This document shows positions 47,401 to 59,100 of a stretch of DNA of 64,000 nucleotides, in pieces. This DNA is from Varroa destructor. Taxonomy: Eukaryota > Arthropoda > Arachnida > Mesostigmata > Varroidae. Under the pieces are notes generated by a model. It was not told the DNA's origin, made no database searches, and worked only from the letters and a program-made list of their open reading frames with translations. The position numbers and the translations under genes were made by a program. Where the stretch lies: assembly GCF_002443255.2 (NCBI RefSeq), contig NW_019211455.1, positions 27,330,033-27,394,032 on the forward strand, in the 5' to 3' direction. The first letter of the stretch is position 1. Every line of letters starts with the position of its first letter.

Positions 47401-50400
47401 AGCACAAAGTAAACAATGGGCTAGCGGCGATACAATAGAGGATACCTTTATACGCAATACACATCTTTCATACTCTGCTATGACTTTTCATCGGTCATTG
47501 CGAGTGCAAACGAATGCAACTATACTTGACGATGGTAGCAGTGAAACCTGTTTTTTATCTGAAGTATCAGGGTTGGTGAAGCAATCTCAGAAACGCTAAT
47601 TGCTATAGCAAATCTGACGTTACCAATCTATGAATCTATACTACATTACTTCGGCTAAACTGAAGCATTTTAAGGACGAGGTCAACAATAGTCTATGTTA
47701 TATACCATGTAATCGCTGCGCGTAGTTAAGCGTAAAGCCTCTTTATGTAGCGTTTATGATTGATGATAAAGAAGAAATCCTAGCTTGTTATTGCGGCCAT
47801 TTGTGTTAATGATATAAATAGTACAAGCACCACCAAACGTCGATAAATGAAGTTCGCTATCCACTATGATCAGACTATTTACATGTGATCAGTCTTAAAT
47901 AGAATAACTTTATGGAGTCCGATCGAAAATTGCGAACAGGTCACAATTAATCAAGAGAAGTCAGTCAGACCTCCCATGCGTTCTGTTTTTTTAGCGGACG
48001 GCCAGTCCGCTAATTTCGTCCTGTTATAGAGAAATAAATTCGATGTACACATTTACATGGATTGTCCTATTACCTTCGGTTGAAGGCGCAGAACAGGTGC
48101 ACTCCATGCTTTTTGGCTTGCTCGTAACATTCACGTACGGACTCATTGCTCTCCGCCACGGGCTTTTCACAAAACACGTGTTTACCTGCACAATACGTGT
48201 ACGGGCGAAAGAATGGACAAAATCAAGTGTACAGATCTCCAGTAACACCAAAAACATCTGATCAGTTCAGAGCGTATTCGTCATTGTTATATACGGTCTA
48301 TGTACACGGACGAATGAAGATGCCGAATATCTACACCGTTTTACTTACCTGCTCCTAGTGCTTTACAAACGATATCCTTATGGGTAAATGTTGGCGTACA
48401 AACAATAACTGCGTTCACGCTGTAAAAGAATCGAAATACAATACGCTACGGCTATTTATCTAGTCGTATCATGAAACATCAGAAGATCTAGGTAGAAAAA
48501 CATTTCGCTAGGTGAAGTCTATCTGGGTCATATCAATTTAATGACAACGCCATTAAGAAGAGTTTGGCTGGTTAACGTTGGCAGCTTAACTGTCTACTTA
48601 CTTCATTTGATTGCAAATTATATCCTGTTTGATTCGGAACTCTTTTACCTTGAAAACAATCTCGTTTCAGAAGTAACTATATTGAAACACTGTTTAGGGC
48701 TAGGCACACAGGATTCCTCCGTAATCTTTAACGTCTGCTTAAGACGTGTCTGTCTGTCTATCTGGTTTCAGGGACATACTTTGGGTCAGATAGAAGTTTT
48801 CCGCAATCGGTAGAATGAATAAACTGCGCGTCAGGCAGCTTGTGACGGTACTTAGCTTCGATCGATCGCCTACGTTCCTCAGAGTCTTCAACAATGTAAT
48901 GCAGATGGGAACGTACACAAGATAGAATATTCTGCGGAAGGACACGAAAAAGAAAAATTATACTTCGTAAGTTGAATTCATGAATGGTCGCAAAAAAAAA
49001 GTTGTCACAGCGCAAAAGGTGCCGGGTCCAGTTTAACTTCCAGCATCGTGAGCTTTTCTTACGTTCACATATTTGTATACAGCACTGTAGCCTCTCACCT
49101 AGGATTAATCAGCCGAAGACTTAATAATACTGGAAACCTAGGATATGAATCGAACGTTAAGATAGGAAAAAGTGTGAGTCAAATAGGTAAATCTGGAAAA
49201 TTCACACATAAATCTCTTCAATTACAGGCAAGACGTCTAGACGAGGGGGATTAGACGCGGACGTCCCGACAATTTAATACAGTAAGTATCGGCTACAATA
49301 ACAATATTGTTAACTGCAGACTCGGGCTCTCCGGAGTAAAGCTCAAAGGAAAGCGGTGCTCTAGCCGGCAACCAAGTTCAGACAAGCTCCGATAAAGCAA
49401 GCCCAATTGCTGAGGGAGTACTGCACTATGCCGAAAACAAATATAACAGCTTCTTAGTGCTATGCATAACATATTAAATCGGATGCGTTGTTATTACCAG
49501 AAAAATCATGTGGGTGAGAGGAATGAAATCATAGATAGATGAGACTGGATCTTGTTAAATCGAATCAGTCAAATGATTATAAGTATAAATGAAAACTTTT
49601 GGGCGGATCTTTGAAGTTAACGAAAAATCATAATATAGCTTATACGATTATCGTATTGCGAAACAGCAAGGATAGGACTGGGGCACTCCCACTCCGCATG
49701 CCAGGTACGCACCATTCAAGAGCTTATATGTTTACCTAAAATGCGCCAGTACAGAGTAAATATACAAAACAGAAACGCGGTTAATTCTAATGAGCCAAGT
49801 CCCAAATACTGATGCTCTTATGTCTAGATTCGTTGAATCTAGAGACGAAAATAACACCCTGTCCAAGGGAAACGATGTTATTAGCTGTAACTGATATATG
49901 AACACATATTTCACACCCTTAATTCCTACCTGCGTCCTTTTCTGGATGCCTTCTTCGATCTGCCTGCCATTTAAACATTATAGCTGATCGGCTATTGGAT
50001 ACGTATATATTTTGTATAATCTATTGTTTTGTCACCAACTATTTACCCTTCGCTTATCGTAGGACCTAATCAATATATAAAGTATTAGAACATAAATCTA
50101 ATGAATTTAAGGCATCATTACATTGCAGTCTGCGAATAGATTCCAGAACCGAAATCACAAGAATGTACACTAGCGTTCTAATTTCCCGAAAAATTACTAA
50201 AGTACAACAACGAACCTACGGTATGCAGGTTCGATTTGTAACTATTTTGTGGTATATAAACAATAGAATTTATTAGATTTCTTGGTAAGGTCAATAGTTT
50301 TTGTATGTATATATATACAAATGCAATAGTTTAGAAAGCTGCAAAGCCTGTCTCATCCTACACGGATCTTCTATGCGAATTGAAACTGCTAGAACAGATC

Positions 50401-51463
50401 AAAGCTATAAATATATATCCAGGCATACAGACCCAATGGGTTCTGAAACTCCGAAGGCCATTAGGAGATAGATAGTCAGTCATAGATGTGGTTAATAGAA
50501 AAAAATGCTCAGCCAATGCATTGTTTAGAGGCCGATGGGTTTAGCTCGGGAAGTGTCCAATTTACAAAGACGCGCCAATGAGCGTCACGAAATCTGACAA
50601 ATAAAGCAACGCAGGCTACTGTAGAAACGATGGTAAAACACTGATGCGATCTCCTCTAATCAGATGTAGATAAAGATAAATACAAATGAAGAACTACCGT
50701 CAACCTCCCATGTGCGAATGGGAAGGTATGGAAGATCGTAAGATACAAAAGTATGTTTTTTGATATCGTGAAACGAGACACCTGCTATGATATGGCAGCT
50801 CCTCAAAAGCAGACAAAAGAAGACTGACTATATGTATGTCTCAGTGTATCGTGTTGCCTAGTGGAGTACACACACGTGCTGTTTCTTCCGCAAAACGGCT
50901 TTCACTATTGCAAGCCATTGACGTTTCCGCGTTAATCTAGCGGCCGGTCGGCCAACTTGCTTGCTTCATTGCACGCACGTTTAGCGTCCGAGTTGACCTA
51001 TATATTTCGATTTAGGTTCAGCGAAAAAAGAAAAACGCTCGCTAATCAACTACGTACGAGCAGGTAGCCGCTAGAAACGAACGGGAAAATGTTTTGCATA
51101 GGTAATGTTCGGCATGACTTTATATCTAGCGTGCGCTTCTATAGGATCTGTTATCTTGATTCGTTTCCTCCGTCAGGCGATGACGACTGAAGAAGAGGAA
51201 ACTTCGTTGCGGTTATGCTATGGATCACGCGCGGGTGGATGTAGCTATTTTGTACGTAAGCTAAAACGCCACCAAAACTTGTTAATTGTTGGGAAAACAT
51301 ATATTTTTTGCTCTAAATGGCTGTAATCCTATTAAGTGAGATATTTACGAGAACAGTTTTCGCTCTTACCTGCAACTGTATGGTACCGGCCCTCCCGAGA
51401 CCGAAAAGTGCCAACCCGATCTCACCATCGAATTTACCATCCGTTGAGAGGTAGCTCAAAAAC
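44315..51463 (-). CDS. Gfo/Idh/MocA oxidoreductase, myo-inositol 2-dehydrogenase-like, nine exons
   Basis: This is an NAD(P)-dependent sugar or polyol dehydrogenase, most similar in wording to bacterial IolG/YrbE myo-inositol 2-dehydrogenases, which oxidise myo-inositol to 2-keto-inositol. The exons are 51463-51370, 48931-48780, 48419-48349, 48185-48074, 47379-47255, 46287-46208, 45601-45452, 45057-44945 and 44477-44315, and every phase agrees. The product shows the Rossmann loop LFGLGRAGT, VNAVIVCTPTFTH, the catalytic-lysine motif KHVFCEKPVA, FCAFNRRYDP, TSRDSP, GGIFHDCAVHDID (the Asp and His, four apart, expected of the catalytic triad), YGYDQRCEVFGSKGM and the C-terminal helix region ending VVVELEW. 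The core of about 340 residues is full length for the family. Substrate is inferred, since this fold covers many substrates. AATAAA lies downstream. Confidence 0.93.
44891..44916. repeat. CCTAA (TTAGG-type) interstitial tract in an intron
   Basis: Several imperfect CCTAA units (CTAACCTAGCCTAACCTAAC) lie in the last intron of the inositol dehydrogenase-like gene. Confidence 0.85.
44945..45057 (-). CDS. Inositol dehydrogenase-like exon 8
   Basis: The acceptor is ttatctactacag and the donor CCTCAAG|GTATAT. It encodes VFGSKGMLQNANHRPNGVF and ends ILYSFPS, the strand-rich end of the substrate domain. Confidence 0.93.
45452..45601 (-). CDS. Inositol dehydrogenase-like exon 7
   Basis: The acceptor is tttcgttttag. 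It encodes DNVVICFQFGSGKLATIDLS then RNACYGYDQRCE. The next exon resumes at VFGSKGM, so the junction is TGCGAA|GTTCGT, a weak donor chosen because phase and the family motif (YGYDQR.EVFG.KG) require it. Confidence 0.9.
46208..46287 (-). CDS. Inositol dehydrogenase-like exon 6, catalytic Asp/His
   Basis: The acceptor is ttgtatcattag and the donor GTGCAG|GTACAC. It encodes GIFHDCAVHDIDVVCWLL, with the Asp and the His four residues later matching the family's catalytic pair. Confidence 0.95.
47255..47379 (-). CDS. Inositol dehydrogenase-like exon 5
   Basis: The acceptor is cttctccgttacag and the donor TCAG|GTGACA. It encodes YDPGLRKIKNKVVNGELGD then LVKTTSRDSPMPSIGYLLTS, the start of the C-terminal substrate domain. 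Confidence 0.95.
48074..48185 (-). CDS. Inositol dehydrogenase-like exon 4, catalytic lysine
   Basis: The acceptor is cgtattgtgcag and the donor CGAAG|GTAATA. It encodes KHVFCEKPVAESNESVRECY and KKHGVHLFCAFNRR. The lysine of EKP is the conserved catalytic or substrate-binding residue. Confidence 0.96.
48349..48419 (-). CDS. Inositol dehydrogenase-like exon 3
   Basis: The acceptor is attcttttacag and the donor GCAG|GTAAGT. It encodes VNAVIVCTPTFTHKDIVCKA and LGAG, the family's V.TPT..H segment. Confidence 0.95.
48780..48931 (-). CDS. Inositol dehydrogenase-like exon 2
   Basis: The acceptor is ccttccgcag and the donor CCAAA|GTATGT. It contains RSHLHYIVEDSEERRRSIEA and KLPDAQFIHSTDCGKLLSDP, the second Rossmann strand with its acidic residue (VED) and the DxxxLLxDP helix typical of the family. 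Confidence 0.93.
48932..51369 (-). other. First large intron of the inositol dehydrogenase-like gene
   Basis: This 2.4-kb intron separates the Rossmann-loop exon from exon 2. Its ends are CAG|GTAAGA and ccttccgcag, with phase 0 on both sides. It is AT-rich, with no gene or element recognised. Confidence 0.85.
51370..51463 (-). CDS. Inositol dehydrogenase-like exon with Rossmann loop
   Basis: It ends at TTGCAG|GTAAGA and encodes GEIGLALFGLGRAGTIQLQ, the NAD-binding beta-alpha-beta start. The acceptor tttttattatag at 51464 is likely. The frame also stays open upstream to an ATG at 51546, so an unspliced N-terminal extension is an alternative. Confidence 0.85.
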
Positions 51464-51772
51464 CTATAATAAAAACACGAATAGAATTCTTCGTAGGAAC
51501 CGGCAAACGATGAATATTTGATGATTCTGCTTTGCAAAATGCACATTCAGTAAAATTTACGACGGTAAAGTATAATGCAAATGCTGTAGTTGCCCCCAAA
51601 TGATGCACGAGGGCAAAAGTTAGCTCTGTGAGCTCTAAATTTGATCGTTTTTCACAAAGATCACCTCGCAGAGTAAACACATCGAGTAAAAATGGGTTGT
51701 ATGAAAAGCGCACGCTAACAATAAAGTCAAGTAAAACATTACCTAGCAAAATGCATAGATCCATTTACTTGC

Positions 51773-51786
51773 CTGGACAATCTCAT
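51773..51786 (-). CDS. Possible start exon of the inositol dehydrogenase-like gene
   Basis: ATG AGA TTG TCC AG is followed by CAG|GCAAGT-type sequence (TCCAG|GCAAGTAAA), the consensus for a GC donor. Its two trailing bases fit the one-base start of exon 51463-51370 and give MRLSRFLSYL. This is consistent but rests on splice consensus and phase alone. Confidence 0.4.
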
Positions 51787-54700
51787 GTGTTCTCCTAACA
51801 ACAACAATATGTCACCCTTTTATGACGTCCAACACCTCTAGCTCGGAAGAAACGCGTCTCCACTTAACCAGTGTCAATTCTCATTAATTACATACAAAAA
51901 GCAGATCAACGTGCCTTACAACAGGTCCCCGCTGGCGGTTTTGTCACAGTTCAGATAAATAATGGGCACTCAACAATTTCCATAGCACGTATTTCAGACC
52001 CATTAAGACGTGAAGGAGTTAGATAAAAAGCACCATCTATACGTGTACGTCCCATGACCTGCTACGCGATAGCGTCTAATTAAACAACTTCGAGCAAATA
52101 AAATGAATGTCAAAAAGATGGTCCGCGCATAAGTCTCGCACTTTGATAATTCCTTGGACAAACAGGACTAGAAGGCAGGTTCCCTCTGCTAAAGATGAAG
52201 TACCGATTGACTCTGTGCGTTATTGATTGGCGATTAAAACTTGTTTGCGGGGGTTCCTAGCTCTCTTATCCGTCGCCGATTTTATTCACTTATTTACAGA
52301 TAGTTACAAGAAGAAACGAGATCTTCTTCTATCAGTTGTTGGCCTTTGAAATCATCCAGACTGAAAGCGCTTAGATCGACAGCAGTGACTGCCGATTACC
52401 GTAGGGCCTCCTCCCCTCATGCAATCTAATCAAAACGCCCAGCTTCAACACTTTAAAGCAACTCAAAAATGCCGCGCTAACGAAATCAGCTAAATTTCGA
52501 ACCTAGCAAGTAGAAAGATGACTTCGATTTGTGAGAGATAGGAAAAAACACTATCGATTTTGTCGAAACGTATCGTTGTTGACGGCGTTTGGCGTCGTCT
52601 ATTAATTATTAGCGCTTTCTCGTTCTAAACAAACCATTCACTTGTACAGAATATGAACAATCAATGCCTTATTGTGAGCTATGCTTTAGAGCAGGCGTTT
52701 TATTATTGGTTTTGTTATTAGTTCCCTCAGAGTCCTTGGAGTTCCTCAGCTAAAACAGGTCGAAACATAGAACCGGCTGTTTTTACAATGGTGATCTTGT
52801 TCTGAATATATAATTATTTATTGTCAGCAAGCTGATAGGGTCGAGACAGCCAGTTATCACTATTACTGCACGGTACCACAAAAAAAAGTTGCTCTAACTA
52901 CGATACATGCTACGATATATAATAATAAATATTAACTTAGTTGCAAACAGCGTCCTCTACAAACTACCCTTATTATCCGATCATTCGAGATGGCATATCG
53001 GACCGAGAGACGCGTGAATGGATTAGAGAATATTAAAAGGTATTTGGTTAAGTGATTGGATATGAGACGTGTTTTTTAATATTTGGCGGCCCCAATATAT
53101 ATTCCCTGTTAAACAATTGCGTGTCTTTCCACAATACGCTTTGTAGCCATTGCTATAATCAGGAAGCGCTGCTTTCACTTGACTGTTGCGCAGGAAGCAA
53201 GAGATTCCTGCTAATCGCAACGTATCCGCAGCTGCGGGATCGAAAACTGGCATTCTACGGTGTACTACCCTTTTTTTTTGCAGACGACAACTCGTCTTTG
53301 GGAAAGGGCACAGTAATCTGTCTATCCAAATTGCTGTCAATAGTAATTATATTCGGGCTTACAAAGACTAAGCTGCTGCTAACAGTAATAACAATAACAA
53401 CAACGTAAACTCTGTTTTTGTTTAACGATTTTGAACATACCGGTGATATTTTTTGTCATTCTCCATGCTGAACGTTAGAAAAACTAATTCTCTAAAGAAC
53501 CAATTAGACGGTCAGCTGACATTCCCAGGACGCGGTTGTGATGTCCGACCGACGTTGGCTCGGCAGCACGACGGACTGTGGTTAAAAATTAGAACGCTCG
53601 TAGGTCTCCGGAACGGTGACACTGATCGGTGGGCACAATTGAACAAGCACTAAATGCACAATGCATATTCCATTTTAGCTTGACCGAACTGTCGTACGCA
53701 CGAGTTCCAGGACGACAAGGTGGCCGCCAGTTGCGTTCTCTGGTTTTAAAGGAACCTCGATGAGAGCTGTCGCTCTCAAATATCAAGAGAGAAAGCAAGA
53801 ACAAATGGTAAGCGCTGATCGGAAAGGGGGAGGCATGCAACGCACCAGGTAGATTACAACACGGCAACTGCCGTGGGAGTCGACCCGTTGATACGACCCA
53901 GAAGTGACTGAACAGACAGCTACAGCATCACGCTACCGTTGGCCACCGAGCTACGAAGGTGGACAGCCTCTACAGGCCTAGACAACAGTGGCGACATCAA
54001 GCGACACTGGTGCAATGCAATCGAAGTGCACCTGTTTTCTATCCTACACTTCGCACGGCAACGTTACTATTCCCGCTGGTACAAATTCAGTATTCGCCTG
54101 TCTTGCAGACTCTATACGAATCCAATCGGTTGGTCCTAGTTCTGTCCAACTGAAAATAAGTCACCAAATTGGCACCAAAGGGGTTGCCTCTCACAAGTCA
54201 CAGTCGTTGGGAGTTGAACACGAAACACGTCCTCGAGGTTCTAATTGAACATGTTTTATGATTTTCGATTAAAAGCGAAATGGTAACCACATTTTTTGTG
54301 ACTTCAGCTACAAGCTGATTTCTCATTGTCGACGAATTTTCACATGTGACAGACAGTTGGCAATGCAGATCTATTTCATGGAGTTCGTTCTTGGTTACGC
54401 GCGTTTTTGGACGCCGTTTTTTCTAGCTAATTAGAGCGAGAACATATGTGGCAAAATTTCGTTTACGCCCACTGAATCAAAACCAGGAGATTTTTATTAA
54501 GTTTGATTGATTTATGTGGAAGAAGCGATACCAAATGACAGCGGGTGTCAGACAAGACATTCGATGACAAGTAATTAGCTAGAGTTTGTATAGTCAAATG
54601 GTTCTGGTGTTAGGTCGCTTTGAGTCCTAGGAAAAGATATGGCCACAGCCTTTGTAAGAGACCAATCACTATCTCGTCTCTTGAGGGATCACTGTCAACA

Positions 54701-55372
54701 AATAACGCTGCTATGATAAGGCAACATGTACCACATTGTCCTGTTGACCGCCAGTTCATTTTAAACAAGCAGATTTTTTCCTGCCTGTTTGAAGAATATC
54801 GTCATCTTTGGCACAATCCGACGCATCACGAGTATCATTCCTCGTCATACTAAGGAAATACAATTCTGTGATTTCCCTGCCTATTTAATCAGCGGTTCGA
54901 AACCGACTCGATATTTAATATTTAAAATTCGCGCCCATCTCGAGGCACGAAACATCTTATCTTATATTTAAACGGATCGCTATCATCTTTTTGGCCACGC
55001 GTGAAAGCCCCTATCCTCATTATTATAATCAGTTTTTTAAATTATATGGATCTTCGCCTTTTTCTCTTTTTGTGATCAAGGAGGCCGCGAGGCTTAAAAA
55101 CATCTGCGTAGCCTATGATTAATTGTAGGGGAACCAAGCAAAGCAAAGCAAAAATGTATAATGAACTGTGGGATGACATAGGATTTCTTCAACAGTATTT
55201 GTCGACTTCTTCTAATATGAGTGCGCTCTTATCTATAGTTTTTTTTCACTGGCGGCCATTGCCACCGCCGTCGCCGTATTTATTCGATAGAGCTAATGCC
55301 TGATTGTTCAGAGCCAGTCATTTACCTATGTGTACTTTATGTTAAATAGGCTAACATCTAGCACTTTAAAAC
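51787..55372. other. Intergenic stretch without supported genes
   Basis: Open frames at 53023-53408 overlap on both strands and include a protein-like string (SKRFLLIATYPQLRDRKLAF) after a fair acceptor, with no similarity. The region 53450-54250 is GC-richer, with overlapping frames, and may be a decayed mobile element. Nothing was identified. Confidence 0.5.
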
Positions 55373-56152
55373 TTGTCAAATTGGGGTATTCCTTCTGCCA
55401 TGAGCGCTGGAGTCGCTGCAAAGATCCGTCCTAAAAACCTTGCTTTGGAATATGGCGTCCAGCGGAGTCGTGGGACTACCCGACCTTCCGGTAGAGATAG
55501 AACTGATCGCCCACGCGGATCAATTGCGATAAGGGTAACGGCACGTGGAGCAGAAAAATTGCCAAACCGCAGAAGCCAGATACTGGCTGAAATAGCTATC
55601 AGAGTGAGAGAGTGAAGTTTGACATTAGCGCCGACGAAGTCAGAGACAGTGCTTTTATTAAGCAGGAATAATATAGAAATTGAGATCGGAGATGAAAGTA
55701 TGGAGCCTCCCCACATTGCTCTATACTTGGGAATCCAGCCAAGCGAAGCTCTGCGCGGTACAAAACACATAAACAACTTGGTAGCCAAAGCTGTGAAGTA
55801 ATCAGCCTAACCAGCGGAAGTAATGCCAGACGTTTACGATCCTAGAAAAGGAAAGCGCATACTGCTGATAACGGTAGCGAAATCATTCGTCGAAGCCTCG
55901 CTCAGTGAATGCTGTTCTCTCCACACTGCTAAAGCATCTGTAAGGGACATCACCCCAAGCGTTAAGCGTTGGCTGAGGAGGCTGGAAAACAAACGATCAT
56001 ATTTAATATACGCAAGTGCTCGCAGGGTAATAGCAACATTACCTGCACGAAATAGAGAAGACTTCTTTGGGCACGCGCCTGATGTGCACGGACGGACTAG
56101 GGGAAGGCGCAATTCGCAGCTCGAGGCAATGCAAGGCGCTAAAGCACACTAA
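55373..56152 (+). pseudogene. Decayed non-LTR retrotransposon reverse transcriptase (R1/Jockey-like)
   Basis: A single plus frame, broken by stops near 55616, 55799 and 55808, reads like the C-terminal half of a non-LTR reverse transcriptase. It shows VTARGAEKLPNRRSQILAEI, then SLTLAPTKSETVLLLSRNNI (cf. the GL.LAPEKTE.V.L.GR signature), IALYLGIQ (cf. KYLGV), and MPDVYDPRKGKRILLITVAK (cf. MP...GP...KR.LL..V). In another frame at about 55466-55530, LPDLPVEIELIAHADQL matches the LP.GV.LIG[FY]ADD region, with the catalytic YADD changed to HADQ, so a frameshift lies close by. The element is inactive. Its 5' part, endonuclease and 3' end were not found. The clade is approximate. Confidence 0.75.
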
Positions 56153-59100
56153 AAGGTCTTATGCACTCTATATGCACATGACGATGGGGCCTGGCATAGA
56201 AAAGAAAGGCTGGCAAGAAAAGCTCGTACTTCCCAGGGTCAGACTGAGCAGATATTGAGGGTAATGTTAACATGTGGGTTTCGTAAGCAAGACAGATCAC
56301 CCCCCAACCCTGTCCGCCAGAGACAGCCTGTCTGTTGCAATAGGGAATTCAACCGAAATAATTCGGTGTCACATTAAAGTATCTCGATTGGTTAGGAGTG
56401 AAATTAAAGATCAGTGGGTAGTGATTTCGGCGAAACTAAGTTGAACCGTCCAATCAATCCAGGTTGAGCTCTACCCGGTTCACACAACAGAACATGTCTT
56501 AGATCCCTACGCTCGGTCGTAGGCGAACCGCATTACCCAAAACCCATGATTCAAAAAAAAATATGCACATACGGAAGTTCAACTACGTCTGTAATCCTAA
56601 CGTAAACATGTATTATAAGTTACTTGAGAAGTCATTCGCATCGATTATCGTTAATGTTCTCTGCTATTGCCTGATTACATTACTATACGTTTTTAGGGCA
56701 TTAATGGGGCGCACAGCTTTTGAAAAAACAATTCCACTCGATGCTACATCGTATTAAAAATGTCTTCACTATTATGCTGCAACATTTCTACAGTTCCCGA
56801 CATACACAGAAAAATTTACTTGGACCAAATTGTTAAACAAAATTAACTTTAAGAATTTCGGTTTTTTTCTATCGCTTATGCGGTTCCCACACGCTTATGA
56901 TTGACTAATCAGCTATTTCATGGAAACGTCTATTGAACTCCGCTTCGGAGCTCACTTTAACGTGCAGCGCCTAAGTACGTGCAAAACAAGCAACTTACTC
57001 TCGATAATACACTGTAACTATAAGTAAGTTCGCAATAATGGATCTGACCGAAACGAAAATCATTCGGCGGCAAAAAAACTATTACACTATGCACCTGTTT
57101 GATTGAAACCTAATTTCAATCGAGGTTTATCGAATATAGTATATATTATTTGTGCTGGCAAGATCGTAAACAGTGTTTTTTTTATTTCTACCATTCTATG
57201 TTGTGATGCATTTTTCCCTAGTCGTCTTAGACATGTATCGATCATAAACCATTAGAGATATCTAGTCTACCTCTGCGCACAAGTGGGCCGCACTTTGTGA
57301 CGCACAAAACTGCTAAATAGAATGGGTCACGGTAAAAAAAATTCAGTTATAGGCTCTAGGGTCACGTGTATATAGGGTATACTGAAAAACGAAAGCAAAA
57401 CACACAAAATATGCGTCTAAGGCAATGCTTAATGGGCTATAAAGCTCTATCATGTACGAGGCACAAAACAATGGTCTATATGTGTAATAATAACAACGTT
57501 CAGCACAACAATCAAATTTGGTTGTGTCATTGAATAGGATGTGACGAACATGCTAGCCCTCACAAAAAAAGGAGCCTGTATTCAAACAAAAATCGAACTC
57601 GACGATTGAGGTTAGGTCGCATTTGTCGATTGCGTAGTTAAGAAAAGTATGCCCTGCGCTAAGAAGGATGTAGTCCTTGACCTTAGAACCTCACAAGATG
57701 CGCGTGCAAACGTTGAATCGCTACTACTACCGCTAATACTTAAACAATAATAATAATAATGTGTTCAGAACGTGAAGCAGTTGTATAGGCGATTAGTAAA
57801 ATTTTAATGCCTACAGATACAGAAAACGGCATTTCAAAGTAACGTACTCGCAAATGTCCAAACATTACTCAGATCAGAACCAGAGCTAGGAAAGGTTTTC
57901 CGGTTCCCATCTGATCGTCCTCTAATGCTAACAGAAGCAATTTAATTCAGAATACTTGTACAGCGTCAACGCAGAGGTTGCGATCTCTGCACCGTCAATA
58001 AACGTATTTTAGAAGTAGCGAAAAAACAAATACGTTACGTACTATATAATTCAAAAATTATATTTCATCTCTGCGAGTCAATCGCCGTTAGCTTTTGTAT
58101 TGTCAGTCCAAGTTAATTAGGCACACGCATTGAGACGTACAACGACACGAGAACTATAGATAAATTGGTATTTTATTGTCAGCTTCCTTTTGGCATGTGC
58201 AGCTTGATATCATCAGCATGTATCACTTCCCCTTTCTATTTCCTCGTGCGTCGTAATATTTTTTAGAAACCAACGAGAACAAATACCGTCACCCAGCTGG
58301 TACGATTGGCGCCAGTCGGATACCTATCTCTACCTATTACGATAAGGCACTGACACACTCCATTTAGTTTAACGCGCCTAAACACACACACACTCACACA
58401 CGCCCACACACAACAAAACACACACGCGTGGAGACACAGGTTGACAAAAAAGCTCATTATTGCTGATCAGCAACTCTTTATTAAGACGGGTGACCTCGTA
58501 AACTCCACAAGCTTTGCCTAGTTAACTTTTACATTGCAACGAAAGTAGCCTGGCACGATCAGTAGTAACCTCACTTCGTCGACTTTCGTTTTCTCACTTA
58601 TCAACAGCTGCTCCATTGATCTAATGACCACCTTCTAGGGCCTACTGACCCTTACTCTTTTAACACCTTCCGAGCGACCCCTGGCCGATTCGTTGTCTAG
58701 TGCCCATCGGCACCCGTCCGTCGATTGAAACCGTGTTACTCTCCCTAACTCAGGCTTTATCGGTAGAGAGTTGCACCATTGATGCTTGATAAGGAAGTGA
58801 GCGTGGGTGGCGGGAGCTGTAAGATTAGTTGGTTTTCGAGGGACGCAGGACAAAATCCAGCTCACCTTACTACGCGCGGCGTATTTGATGGGTAGAGTTA
58901 ACAACCTGGTGCAAACAGCCAACATCGTATAGAAGGCGAAGAGGCCACGAAGGTTGGCGCCGTCTGCAACCGTCCCAAACCAAGTTGCCCTTCCAAGATG
59001 CTTTCAGCAAGCCTCTCCGTTGGTGGCCACCCCAGACCAGTTCCTCTCTTAACCCCTCTACGCGATAAGATAAGAATCGACTTAGGCCTTTGTGTCAACT

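Noticed and set aside
55366..55788. 140-codon minus-strand open frame
   Set aside because: It is the antisense shadow of the reverse-transcriptase relic on the plus strand.
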